Below are positions 1-8,015 of a stretch of DNA of 12,654 nt, piece after piece. The translations under genes were made by a program, and so were the position numbers. The notes under the pieces were generated by a model. The model saw only the letters and a program-made list of their open reading frames with translations. It was not told where the DNA came from and made no database searches. Position 1 is the first letter of the stretch; every line of letters starts with the position of its first letter. Source of the DNA: an uncultured Bacilli bacterium (lineage in GTDB: Bacteria; Bacillota_I; Bacilli_A; RF39; UBA660); NCBI GenBank assembly GCA_934097255.1, contig CAKONT010000015.1, positions 1-12,654 of the forward strand, read 5' to 3'.

Positions 1-91
1 AAATGGAGCCTTTCGGCTCCTTCAGGGGGGTTTGGTTGAACCACTTCTACTCAAATCGTAAAAGTAGTGCGGGTATCATTATTACCTCGCA
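1..91 (-). ncRNA. Putative small structured RNA downstream of recG (end truncated by window edge)
   Basis: A strong promoter (97-125) fires leftward just after recG. The predicted transcript starts near 90-91 and runs to the window edge. It folds into a first hairpin (GCG-GGTA against TACC-CGC, one bulged A, about 69-90), a second hairpin with a CTACT/AGTAG stem (about 47-67), an unpaired CAAACCCCCC stretch (about 25-34) and a GC-rich stem-loop, GGAGCC-GAAA-GGCTCC (5-20), followed by ATTT at the edge. This looks like an intrinsic terminator whose U-run is cut off. No reading frame of note is present. I do not recognise it as tRNA, SRP RNA, RNase P RNA, tmRNA or a known riboswitch. The exposed C-run would suit pairing with Shine-Dalgarno sequences, as in C-rich regulatory RNAs of Firmicutes; that role is inference. 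Confidence 0.5.
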
Positions 92-96
92 TTTTA

Positions 97-125
97 ATCA
101 TAGTTGATTTTTTATGAATTGTCAA
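97..125 (-). promoter_or_regulatory. Consensus sigma-A promoter for the small RNA downstream of recG
   Basis: On the minus strand the -35 is a perfect TTGACA (120-125), the spacer is 17 nt and the -10 is TATGAT (97-102). Expected transcription start is near 90. It lies in the recG 3' flank, so the downstream RNA need not depend on recG readthrough. Confidence 0.65.
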
Positions 126-163
126 CTAATTAAATTTCTTTTTTAAAAATTTTACTTTTCTTT

Positions 164-2170
164 TTACCCCTCTTTTATTTCGTTAATAATGCTTTGTTTT
201 AACTCTTCATATTTAAAATCATTCATCTTCAAAAATTCTAATGAATCTTTTTTGGCTTGTAATAAAATTTTGTAATCCTTTTTAATATCAGCAATCTTAA
301 AACTCATATCACCACTTTGTTTCGTTCCAAATAAATCGCCATGTCCTCTAAGTTTAAAATCTTCGTCTGCTATTTCAAATCCATTATTTGTTTTTTCCAT
401 CACTTTCAATCTTTCAGTGTCACTATCACTTATCAAAACACAATATGACTCTAAAGATCCTCTACCAACCCTACCACGCAATTGATGAAGTGTTGATAAT
501 CCAAATCTATTTGCATCAAATATAACCATCATTGTCGTATTAGGAACATCAATCCCTACTTCAATTACTGTTGTACTAATAAGAATTTGAATTTTATTTT
601 CTTTAAATTCATTCATTATTTTATCTTTTTCCACTTGTCTTAGTTTTCCGTGAACAATACCGACATTATACTTACTACCAAAAGCAAGTAACATTTTATC
701 TTTCAAATCATTTACTGTTGTTAAATCAAGTGTTTCACTTTCCTCAATAAGTGGGGCTATGACATATATTTGATGATCATTTTTAAGCTCATTATACATC
801 ATTCTTAGAACATCTTTTATTTCATGTGTTGTTTTTAAAAATGTTTTTATTGGTTTTCTTCCACTAGGTAAAGTATTAATAGTTGAAATATCCATATCGC
901 CATAAATAGTTAAAGCATACGTTCTAGGAATCGGAGTCGCACTCATATATAAAATATCAGGCATTAATCCTTTATCTTTTAAACTATTTCTTTGCATTAC
1001 ACCAAAACGATGTTGTTCATCAGTAATTACTAACCCTAAATTTTTATAACAAACACTTTCTTGAATTAAAGCATGCGTACCTATAACAATATCACAACTT
1101 CCATCTTCGAGTTCTTTATATATTTTTTCCTTATCTACCTTTTTTATTGAACCAGTAAGAAGCCTTACCACTACATTTGTTTCTTTCAACAAACTTGTTA
1201 TAGTGTTATAATGTTGCTTTGCAAGAATTTCAGTCGGAGCCATTAAAGCTCCTTGATAACCACTTAAATAGTTAACATACATAGACAAAATAGCAACAAT
1301 TGTCTTTCCACTACCTACATCACCTTGTAATAATCTATTCATCCTACGACAAGATTTTAAATCTTCAATTATCTCATCTAATACTATTTTTTGATCACTT
1401 GTTAACTGATATGGCAAACTGCTTATTAAATTCGTCAATTGTTCTTCATCAAATTTTCTTGAAAGACCATTTTTAATATTTTTATTCTTTAATTTTAAAT
1501 AATTTATCTTCGTCATAAAAGAAAATAATTCTTCATATTTTAATCTATTTTGAGAATCAATAAGTTTTTCTTTAGTTGATGGATTATGAATAATATTTAA
1601 AGCAGTTTTTTTATTTGAAAAGTTATATCTTTCAATTAAATATTTTGGAATAAAATCTTCTATATCATTTCCATATTCCATTAAAGCAGTATTTATATAT
1701 GTTGAAATATTTTTAGAAGTTAGTCCTGCTGTTCCATGATATACAGGTTCTATTTTTTCTACTTTAGGTAAAAGTCCTAATCTTATTTCTGTTGCCATAA
1801 TAATATTTTTTGATTTTTCAAATTTACCAAAAACAGTAACATTACTACCTACCATTAAATCTTTTTTTAAATACGCTCTATTAAAAATTGATACACCGAC
1901 AATTAATCCCGTACTGGTTACTAAACGAAAATTCATTTTATTTAAATTACCCTTTAGTCTTATTAAAATTGGAACTTGATCAACTTTTCCATCTATTATA
2001 ACTTTTTCATCTTCTACCGCTTCTTTTAAATTACTTTTCCTAATAAAATCATACTTATAAGGATAATGGGTAACAAGATCTAAAACAGATGTAATATTCA
2101 TTTTATTAAATAGCATACATGTTCGTGAACCAATACCTTTTACTTTGCTTATTTCTATCAAATATACCAC
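164..2170 (-). CDS. recG: ATP-dependent DNA helicase RecG
   Basis: RecG is a monomeric superfamily 2 helicase that remodels stalled replication forks and branch-migrates Holliday junctions. The 668-residue length is normal for the family. The N-terminal wedge/OB region (about 1-150) begins with the typical KGIG helix-hairpin segment (residues 11-14). The helicase core shows Walker A GDVGSGKT (283-290), motif Ia APTEILA (311-317), the RecG-type box DEQH (384-387), SATPIPRT (410-417), VIEVGIDVP (535-543) and the arginine-finger motif QLRGRVGRG (563-571). All motor motifs look intact. The start is a GTG at 2168-2170, preceded by AAGGGA at very short spacing with AGAGG further up. A TTG three codons in is an alternative. 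It has its own promoter 19 nt upstream and stands alone, with small RNA genes on both sides. Confidence 0.96.
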   Translation of the reverse strand: MVYLIEISKVKGIGSRTCMLFNKMNITSVLDLVTHYPYKYDFIRKSNLKEAVEDEKVIIDGKVDQVPILIRLKGNLNKMNFRLVTSTGLIVGVSIFNRAYLKKDLMVGSNVTVFGKFEKSKNIIMATEIRLGLLPKVEKIEPVYHGTAGLTSKNISTYINTALMEYGNDIEDFIPKYLIERYNFSNKKTALNIIHNPSTKEKLIDSQNRLKYEELFSFMTKINYLKLKNKNIKNGLSRKFDEEQLTNLISSLPYQLTSDQKIVLDEIIEDLKSCRRMNRLLQGDVGSGKTIVAILSMYVNYLSGYQGALMAPTEILAKQHYNTITSLLKETNVVVRLLTGSIKKVDKEKIYKELEDGSCDIVIGTHALIQESVCYKNLGLVITDEQHRFGVMQRNSLKDKGLMPDILYMSATPIPRTYALTIYGDMDISTINTLPSGRKPIKTFLKTTHEIKDVLRMMYNELKNDHQIYVIAPLIEESETLDLTTVNDLKDKMLLAFGSKYNVGIVHGKLRQVEKDKIMNEFKENKIQILISTTVIEVGIDVPNTTMMVIFDANRFGLSTLHQLRGRVGRGSLESYCVLISDSDTERLKVMEKTNNGFEIADEDFKLRGHGDLFGTKQSGDMSFKIADIKKDYKILLQAKKDSLEFLKMNDFKYEELKQSIINEIKEG

Positions 2171-2188
2171 ATCCCTTATTCCTCTCAG

Positions 2189-2216
2189 ATTATATCATAA
2201 AACAATGGTTTTTCAA
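2189..2216 (-). promoter_or_regulatory. recG promoter
   Basis: Minus-strand -35 TTGAAA (2211-2216), 16-nt spacer and -10 TATAAT (2189-2194), preceded by TGA to form an extended TGnTATAAT. The predicted leader before the GTG start is only about 12 nt. The promoter is divergent from that of the small RNA at 2284. Confidence 0.6.
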
Positions 2217-2249
2217 AGAATTTTTTAGAGAATTTTTTCATAATTTTTA

Positions 2250-2278
2250 TTGACTTTTAAAGTGAAAGTGGTTATTAT
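2250..2278 (+). promoter_or_regulatory. Promoter of the small RNA upstream of recG
   Basis: -35 TTGACT (2250-2255), exact 17-nt spacer, -10 TATTAT (2273-2278). Expected start near 2284. It is back to back with the recG promoter, with 33 nt between the two -35 boxes. Confidence 0.65.
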
Positions 2279-2283
2279 AGTAA

Positions 2284-2387
2284 GCACCAATTCGATTTAG
2301 GCGAATTGGATGCTAGTATCACACTAGCCAACCCCTTTTTATTCTTTTTATTGGAAGTCGTCCCAGGGGGTACGACTTCTTTTTTTT
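2284..2387 (+). ncRNA. Putative small RNA of about 104 nt with C-rich loop and own terminator
   Basis: A complete independent transcription unit: promoter, about 104 nt, then an intrinsic terminator. Hairpin 1 is a perfect 8-bp stem, CCAATTCG/CGAATTGG (2287-2294 with 2302-2309, 7-nt loop ATTTAGG). Hairpin 2 is GCTAGT/ACTAGC (2312-2317 with 2323-2328, loop ATCAC). A single-stranded linker with CCCC (2332-2335) and U-rich sequence follows, then the terminator GAAGTCGT/ACGACTTC (2354-2361 with 2372-2379) and eight Ts. The terminator loop holds CCC and GGGGG, so the linker CCCC could form a loop-linker pseudoknot. No plausible ORF lies inside it. I cannot assign it to a known RNA family. Its plan mirrors the RNA at 1-91, so the two may be related regulatory RNAs; that is inference. 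Confidence 0.6.
2354..2387 (+). terminator. Intrinsic terminator of the small RNA
   Basis: Perfect 8-bp stem GAAGTCGT/ACGACTTC, loop that can add three C-G pairs, followed by T8 (2380-2387). Confidence 0.75.
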
Positions 2388-2389
2388 AT

Positions 2390-2428
2390 AAAAAAGTAAG
2401 TAATTTCAAAACAATTACTTACTTTTTT
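2390..2428. terminator. Bidirectional terminator between the small RNA and the lipoprotein gene
   Basis: Perfect 16-bp inverted repeat, AAAAAAGTAAGTAATT (2390-2405) and its complement (2413-2428), with a 7-nt loop. A-run and T-run ends let it terminate both strands. It begins right after the stop of the minus-strand lipoprotein gene and backs up the small RNA terminator. Confidence 0.75.
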
Positions 2429-2429
2429 G

Positions 2430-2873
2430 TTATTTACAACTATAACCTTCGTTTTCCATTTCTTCTTTTGTAGCACTATAAGTACCATAAACATCAGTTA
2501 ATTCTAATTCTTCTTTATCTTTTTTACTCATCTTAGTTAAATCCATATCAATTGAAACATTAATATCAAGACCTGAATTAGAAACATCAAGTGTTATTCC
2601 TTCTTTATTATATGTCTCATTATATGTACTCTTTAATGCTTCTGTTGCCAAATCCATATTATCTTTCATTGACTCATCAAGTGTAAATACTAACTTCATA
2701 TCAATATCAACAACTTCAACACCACTAAATTTAGAATTAACAACTTGTTTTACCTTAACACCGTCTTCTACTGACTCTTTACTACAACTTAATATTTGTT
2801 CTTTTTTAGAACAACCTGAAAGTAAAAGTGCCATAGAAAGTATCGATAAAAAAACTAAATGTTTTCTTTTCAT
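2430..2873 (-). CDS. Small secreted lipoprotein (YehR/DUF1307-like)
   Basis: A 147-residue lipoprotein of unknown function, expected to be anchored on the outer face of the membrane. The N-terminus has a basic start (MKRKH), a hydrophobic stretch and a lipobox LSGC (residues 18-21), with Cys21 as lipidation site and SKKE after it. The mature part is acidic and lysine-rich, with alternating hydrophobic residues and a Cys near each end (Cys28 and Cys146), which could form a disulfide. Size and pattern recall the YehR/DUF1307 family, but I am not certain. The ATG at 2871-2873 is chosen over an in-frame start 30 nt upstream because AAAGGAG lies 8 nt before it and the signal peptide begins there. 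It follows the oxidoreductase gene by 58 nt with no clear terminator between, so co-transcription is possible. A weak -10 (TATATT) also lies just upstream. Confidence 0.8.
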   Translation of the reverse strand: MKRKHLVFLSILSMALLLSGCSKKEQILSCSKESVEDGVKVKQVVNSKFSGVEVVDIDMKLVFTLDESMKDNMDLATEALKSTYNETYNKEGITLDVSNSGLDINVSIDMDLTKMSKKDKEELELTDVYGTYSATKEEMENEGYSCK

Positions 2874-2931
2874 AAAACCTACTCCTTTACTAAAATATAA
2901 CATATTTAAACAATTTATTAAACTAAAATTT

Positions 2932-5900
2932 TTATTTGTCTAAAAAAGAATAATAATCATAACAATCTTTAGAAAATTCTTTATTTTTAGTTAATAAATA
3001 TTCTTTATCACTTTTTATATTAGAATATCTATTCTCTCTTCTAAATATTTCTTCATATCCTGAAAAATCTGCTTTACTATCGATATGAAACTGTGCTGTT
3101 TTGGGATTATATCTAAAAAGAGGAAAATAACCAGTATCTGTAACTAACTTTTGTTCTTTTACTGTATCTTTCATACCTGATTTTATACCATGAGCAATAC
3201 ATGGACTATATGCAATAATTATAGATGGTCCATCATACTCTACTGCTTCTTTTATAGCTTTTATTGTTTGCATATAATTTGCTCCCATTGAAATTGTTGC
3301 AACATATACATGTGGATAACATAAAGCCATTTTGGCTAAATCTTTTCGATTAGTTTCTTTACCAGTTGACGCAAATTTACAAATTGCACCACTTCTTGTT
3401 GACTTTGATGCTTGTCCACCGGTATTAGAATAAACCTCTGTATCAAGTACTAAAATATTAACATTTTCTTTGGTAGATAAAACATGATCTATTCCACCGT
3501 AGCCAATATCGTATGCCCATCCATCACCACCGACTAAAAATACCGTTTTATCTTTAATATATTTCTTTAATGGTTCTATTTCTTTAAAATCGTTGTAATC
3601 CAAGTTTTCATAAACTTTTTCTTTTACTTCTTTTTCGTTATTATTTAAATACTCCTCAATTAATTTTTTATTGTTTTCATTTACTTTATCAATATTTTCT
3701 TTCATAATTTTCTTTACTTTTTTCTGCATAAAGTCTTCTGATATTCTAATGCCATAACCAAATTCAGCATTATCTTCAAATAAAGAATTTACCCATGGAA
3801 CAGTATATGGCGTTGATGGGATACTAGCACCATAAATAGATGAACATCCAGTCGCATTTGCTATTATCAAATTATCTCCGTAAAGTTGTGTTAAGAGTTT
3901 TAAATAAGCTGTCTCACCACATCCACTACAAGAACCTGGATACATAAATTTAGGAGAAACAAATTGACTACCTTTGACACTGAATTTATCCATTACTTTT
4001 TTATCTTTTATATTTTTTAAATAGTCAAATCTTTCCTTTTCTTCTTCTTTCATTTCTTGCATTGTAATAGCTTTTGTTGGACAAACGTTTTGACATATAC
4101 TACATCCAGTACAATCCATAGGTGATGTACATATTGTAAATTTATAAGTGTTGTCATTTATTTTTACATCTTTACAAGATTTTTTTACAACTAAAGGTGC
4201 ATTGTCATACTCTTCCATAGTTAATAGATAAGGTCTTATAACAGCATGAGGACAAACAAAAGAACACATATTACAAGAAATACATTTATTAACATCATAA
4301 GAAGGAGTTATATTACTTATTCCTCGTTTTTCTTTTTTTGATAAACCAGCTTCAAAAACACCATCTTCTCTTCCTAAAAAATCACTTACTTTCAATATAT
4401 CACATCTATTATGTTCTAATATAGAAAAAATACTTTGATCAACATCTTCCATTTTTTTAGAAGAAGATAAACTATTAACATCGATCTTTTCAAGATATTT
4501 AAAAGTATCATCTATTGCTTTTAAATTAGAATTAACAACATCCATTCCTTTTCTTTCGAAATTTTTAACAATCATATCTTTTATCTTACTTTTTGCATAC
4601 TCAAAATCACACAACTTGGTAAGTTTAAAAATTGCCATTTCCATAATCATACTTATTTTATTTGGAATATTATTATCAATTGCTACACGAGAAGCATTAA
4701 TTATATAAAAATTAATATTCTTTTTCTTTAGTGTTAAAATAACTTCCTCAGGTAATACTTTATCTAACTCTTCTTTTTTCTTTAAAGTATTTAAAATAAA
4801 TATTCCATTTTCTTTTATTCCCTTTAAAATATCATATTTTGGAAGATATGTATCTTTACTACAAACAACAACATCTGGACTTGAAACATAATAATTACTT
4901 CTAATTACATTTTCACTAAATCTTAAATGACATTTAGTTACTCCACCTGATTTTTTACTATCATATTCAAAGTATCCTTGAACAAAATTATTATCTTTTT
5001 TTTCATTTCCTTTAATTGTTAATATATCTTTAGAAGTTGTTACCATTCCATCCGAACCATATCCATAAATAAGCATAGAATACGAATTATCAATAAACTC
5101 TTTTTTAGTCCTTTCAAGAGATAAATTTGTCACATCATCAATAATACCAACTGTAAACGGTTTTAACTTATTACCATCTAAATATTTATATATCGCATCA
5201 ATATCGTTTAAATTAGTATCTTTGCCAGATAAACCATATCTTCCACCGACAACTTCTATATTTAAAGAAGAATCTTTTATAGCATGGAAAATATCCATAA
5301 ATAAAGCTTCTCCTAAAGAACCAAATTGTCTTGCACGATCTAAAACTGCTATTTTTGTAACTGCTTTAGGTAAAACATCTAATAAATATTTAGCACTAAA
5401 TGGTCTAAATAAATGCACCTCTATTAAACCTATTTTATCATTTGTAAGATCTATATATTCTTTTATCGTTTCACAAACAGAACCCATTGCAACAATAACT
5501 TTTTCTGCATTTATATCACCATAATAATTAAATGGTTTATAAGATGTATTTAATCTTTCGTTTAATTTTTCCATATAACTATTAACAACATCTGCCAACT
5601 TTTCATAATATTTATTTCTACTTTCTAAAGCCTGAAAATAAACACCATCTCCTTGATTAGTTCCCCTAGTTGTTGGATTATCTATATCAAGTGAATTCTT
5701 TCTAAAATTATCAATTGCTTTTTGATCAACTAATTCTTTTAATATAGAAAAGTCATATAATTTAACTTTATTATATTCATGACTCGTTCTAAAACCATCA
5801 AAAAAGTTTATAAATGGCACCCTACCTGTTAAAGTCGAAAGATATGGTATCGCAGTTAAATCCATTACTTGTTGAACACTACTACTTACAAAAATTGCAA

Positions 5901-6306
5901 ATCCTGTCGATAGCGCTGCATATATATCAGAATGATCCCCCATTATAGATAACGCATGCGTTGCAACTGTTCTTGCAGCAACATTTATAACGCAAGGAAG
6001 TAATTCTCCAGCTATTTTATACATATTAGGAATCATCAAAAGAAGTCCTTGACTAGCTGTAAAAGTTGTTGCTAAAACACCATTTTGAAGCATTCCATGA
6101 ACTGTACCAATAGCTCCAGCTTCACTTTGCATTTCAACAACTTTCACAGTATCAGAAAACATATTAAGCATTCCACTATTGCTATATACATCCATAAGCT
6201 CTGCCATAGTACTTGCCGGTGTTATAGGATAAATACTACACGCTTCAACAAAATTATAACAAACCTTACTACATGCAGTATTACCGTCCATTATTTCATA
6301 TTTCAA
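2932..6306 (-). CDS. nifJ: Pyruvate:ferredoxin (flavodoxin) oxidoreductase
   Basis: This cytoplasmic enzyme converts pyruvate and CoA to acetyl-CoA and CO2 and passes the electrons to ferredoxin or flavodoxin; it is central to anaerobic fermentation. It is a single-chain form of about 1124 residues, near the usual 1170. In order: N-terminal domain with YPITPAS (about 26-32); middle CoA/gamma-type domains; two 4Fe-4S motifs (CxxCxxCxxxCP at Cys675/678/681/685 and Cys732/735/738/742); proximal-cluster cysteines 793, 796, 821 and about 1036; TPP-binding GDGWAYDIG (about 927) with YSNTGGQ (about 959). All cofactor ligands I could look for are present. Start choice: the family begins at the MDGNTA segment, and a TTG at 6304-6306 sits 8 nt after GGAAAGGA, while the upstream ATG at 6313-6315 overlaps the end of that site. 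Confidence 0.96.
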   Translation of the reverse strand: MKYEIMDGNTACSKVCYNFVEACSIYPITPASTMAELMDVYSNSGMLNMFSDTVKVVEMQSEAGAIGTVHGMLQNGVLATTFTASQGLLLMIPNMYKIAGELLPCVINVAARTVATHALSIMGDHSDIYAALSTGFAIFVSSSVQQVMDLTAIPYLSTLTGRVPFINFFDGFRTSHEYNKVKLYDFSILKELVDQKAIDNFRKNSLDIDNPTTRGTNQGDGVYFQALESRNKYYEKLADVVNSYMEKLNERLNTSYKPFNYYGDINAEKVIVAMGSVCETIKEYIDLTNDKIGLIEVHLFRPFSAKYLLDVLPKAVTKIAVLDRARQFGSLGEALFMDIFHAIKDSSLNIEVVGGRYGLSGKDTNLNDIDAIYKYLDGNKLKPFTVGIIDDVTNLSLERTKKEFIDNSYSMLIYGYGSDGMVTTSKDILTIKGNEKKDNNFVQGYFEYDSKKSGGVTKCHLRFSENVIRSNYYVSSPDVVVCSKDTYLPKYDILKGIKENGIFILNTLKKKEELDKVLPEEVILTLKKKNINFYIINASRVAIDNNIPNKISMIMEMAIFKLTKLCDFEYAKSKIKDMIVKNFERKGMDVVNSNLKAIDDTFKYLEKIDVNSLSSSKKMEDVDQSIFSILEHNRCDILKVSDFLGREDGVFEAGLSKKEKRGISNITPSYDVNKCISCNMCSFVCPHAVIRPYLLTMEEYDNAPLVVKKSCKDVKINDNTYKFTICTSPMDCTGCSICQNVCPTKAITMQEMKEEEKERFDYLKNIKDKKVMDKFSVKGSQFVSPKFMYPGSCSGCGETAYLKLLTQLYGDNLIIANATGCSSIYGASIPSTPYTVPWVNSLFEDNAEFGYGIRISEDFMQKKVKKIMKENIDKVNENNKKLIEEYLNNNEKEVKEKVYENLDYNDFKEIEPLKKYIKDKTVFLVGGDGWAYDIGYGGIDHVLSTKENVNILVLDTEVYSNTGGQASKSTRSGAICKFASTGKETNRKDLAKMALCYPHVYVATISMGANYMQTIKAIKEAVEYDGPSIIIAYSPCIAHGIKSGMKDTVKEQKLVTDTGYFPLFRYNPKTAQFHIDSKADFSGYEEIFRRENRYSNIKSDKEYLLTKNKEFSKDCYDYYSFLDK

Positions 6307-6337
6307 ATAAATCATTCCTTTCCACATCACAAACTAA

Positions 6338-6346
6338 ATTATAGCA
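6338..6346 (-). promoter_or_regulatory. Extended -10 promoter of the pyruvate oxidoreductase gene
   Basis: Minus-strand TGCTATAAT (TGn plus a perfect -10), about 31 nt upstream of the chosen TTG start. No good -35 is present at 17 nt; that stretch is the U-run and stem of the preceding terminator. Confidence 0.5.
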
Positions 6347-6349
6347 GAT

Positions 6350-6397
6350 AAAAAAAGAAAATGATATAAAAACAAAAACATTTGTTTAAATCATTTT
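6350..6397 (-). terminator. AT-rich terminator of the acetyltransferase/methyltransferase operon
   Basis: On the minus strand AAAATGAT (6390-6397) pairs with ATCATTTT (6358-6365). An inner stem AAACAAA/TTTGTTT has the loop TGTT, and a C and seven Ts follow (6350-6356). The stem starts inside the methyltransferase stop codon. It has few GC pairs but is long. Confidence 0.5.
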
Positions 6398-7427
6398 AAC
6401 TATCTTTTTTTAATAAAACACACATACACTCACTAAAATCAGGTACATCTTTTGATATATACTTTTTTACTACAACTAATTTATTTTTTCTTATCTCTTC
6501 TAAAAAAAAGTCCCATGGAACAATTCTACAAGAAGTATTAGGAACAATCACCAATTCATTTTCTAATACTCTATTTTGATTTTTAAAAGCATCATTTATA
6601 TTTGATTTATAATTTGTATTACCATCACCCATTACGATAATTAATGAAAGTCCAGAATCATCTAAATGTTCATATATAAATTTTAAAAACTTATCGCGAT
6701 GATAATCTAAAACAAACATATGTAAAACAGAAACTGAATAAATAAAAGAAAACTTTTCTAAAGTTTCATCTTTCATGATATCAAATACCCTAAATTTATC
6801 GATATATTTATTATTTGACAGTTTATTACACATATTTATAGCATTTTTTGAATAATCAAAACAAGTAACATCATACCCTTTATCTAATAAATAAAAAGCA
6901 TCTCTTCCTTCTCCACAACCTAAATCTAGGATTTTACTATCTTTTGATATTTTAAATTCATTCATAATTTTTAAAATATCTATTGTATTTTTTTTACTAT
7001 TCCATAACATATTTTTTTGATGAACAAATAAATATCTCAAATCATATGCCGCATAATAATCTTCCTTTTTTTTATATACTTTAATTATTTTAAGATCTTT
7101 ACTTGGTTTTTTTGTATCATAAATAACATTATCAATAATAGGAAAAAGATGATAATAATCATTTTTATAACAAAATATAGCATAACTTCCATTAGAAAGA
7201 TTTAAATCTTTAACGTACTTACTATCACAATTAATTACTTCGTAATTATTTAAAAAGAAAAATTCTTCAAATAATTCAATATCATTATTATTTTGACAAT
7301 TAAGTTTTTTTCTTAATTTGTTTAACTTATTTTCTACAATAAAATAATCTTCGTTTAACAATTTAGAAAAACATCTAGTAACACAAGTTCCCTTTTCATT
7401 GCTAGGATTATAATACTCATACTTCAT
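6396..7427 (-). CDS. Fusion protein: papain/C39-like N-terminal domain plus class I SAM-dependent methyltransferase
   Basis: A two-domain protein of 343 residues. The C-terminal part (about 145-343) is a Rossmann methyltransferase with SAM motif ILDLGCGEGRD (166-176), an acidic residue after the next strand (DVTCFD, to 191) and a YSVSVLHM strand (230-237); the closest likeness is to TehB/UbiE-type enzymes. The N-terminal part (1 to about 125) is unusual. GTCVTRCFSKLL with Cys15, YYHLFPI with His93 and VIYDTK with Asp104 look like the Cys-His-Asp pattern of small papain/C39-like domains seen in phage and Firmicutes proteins. Whether it is an active protease is unknown, and I cannot name the methyl acceptor. 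The start ATG (7425-7427) overlaps the TGA of the preceding acetyltransferase as ATGA, implying translational coupling. A terminator follows the stop. Confidence 0.8.
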   Translation of the reverse strand: MKYEYYNPSNEKGTCVTRCFSKLLNEDYFIVENKLNKLRKKLNCQNNNDIELFEEFFFLNNYEVINCDSKYVKDLNLSNGSYAIFCYKNDYYHLFPIIDNVIYDTKKPSKDLKIIKVYKKKEDYYAAYDLRYLFVHQKNMLWNSKKNTIDILKIMNEFKISKDSKILDLGCGEGRDAFYLLDKGYDVTCFDYSKNAINMCNKLSNNKYIDKFRVFDIMKDETLEKFSFIYSVSVLHMFVLDYHRDKFLKFIYEHLDDSGLSLIIVMGDGNTNYKSNINDAFKNQNRVLENELVIVPNTSCRIVPWDFFLEEIRKNKLVVVKKYISKDVPDFSECMCVLLKKDS

Positions 7428-8011
7428 AACTTTTTTATCCTTGTTATAATTTTATCATCATAGATATCTTTATAATTTATAATAACATCATCAACATCAA
7501 ATGTATAAAAAAGTTCCACAGAATCTTCTTCTATTTCTTCTTTTATAAATTTTCCTCCTAAAGCTTCCATCGTTTTTTTCGATGCAATGTTTTCTTTATC
7601 ACATGTAAGAAGAGCATTTTCTATTCCATATTTTTTACATATTAAAAGTCCTAAATAAAGATTAATTTTATTATAACCTTTTTTTCTTTCAACTGGTCTT
7701 ATACTATAACCTATATGTCCTCCACTTTTTCTTAATCTATCGTTTAAAGAAAGTCTTATATTTGTCATACCAACTATTTTATCATCGCTTTTTCTTACTA
7801 AAAAATATGTGCGTGCTGGAACAAAAGAAGATGATGAAATTGGATTTTTATAATCTTCTAAGAGTAAAAGCCAATTTTCATAGTTATCTAAGTATTTGTC
7901 TAAACCTCCACTTCCATTAATATTTGAATTATATTTGTAAAACTCAAGTATATAATCGATAGCGTCTTTTTTTCTTTTTATCGATGGTTTTTCAAAATAA
8001 AATTTTTCCAT
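7424..8011 (-). CDS. GNAT family N-acetyltransferase (COG3981-like)
   Basis: A predicted acetyl-CoA-dependent acetyltransferase of 195 residues; the substrate is unknown. The core GNAT fold is visible. A strand ends in FLVRKSDDKIVGMTNIRL (about 70-87), the acetyl-CoA pyrophosphate-binding motif A is IRPVERKKGYNK (104-115, R-x-x-G-x-N/G pattern), and LLTCDKENIASKKTMEALGG (134-153) matches the motif B region. The overall pattern resembles the COG3981 predicted acetyltransferases. The start ATG is 4 nt after the stop of the upstream acetyltransferase, with AAGGA overlapping that stop and 8 nt spacing. The end overlaps the methyltransferase start by ATGA. The three genes are thus one tightly coupled operon, which suggests a shared target or pathway. 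Confidence 0.85.
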   Translation of the reverse strand: MEKFYFEKPSIKRKKDAIDYILEFYKYNSNINGSGGLDKYLDNYENWLLLLEDYKNPISSSSFVPARTYFLVRKSDDKIVGMTNIRLSLNDRLRKSGGHIGYSIRPVERKKGYNKINLYLGLLICKKYGIENALLTCDKENIASKKTMEALGGKFIKEEIEEDSVELFYTFDVDDVIINYKDIYDDKIITRIKKL

Positions 8012-8015
8012 AACA

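Noticed and set aside
1..91. GGTTCAACC and stem-loops resembling a tRNA or SRP RNA on the minus strand
   Set aside because: No acceptor stem, anticodon arm geometry or CCA end can be laid out, and the conserved SRP apical loop (GGAAGGAAGCAGC-like) is absent.
5222..6351. Plus-strand ORFs of 100 and 88 codons opposite the pyruvate oxidoreductase gene
   Set aside because: They lie antisense to conserved coding sequence, have no ribosome sites and encode low-complexity, non-family proteins.
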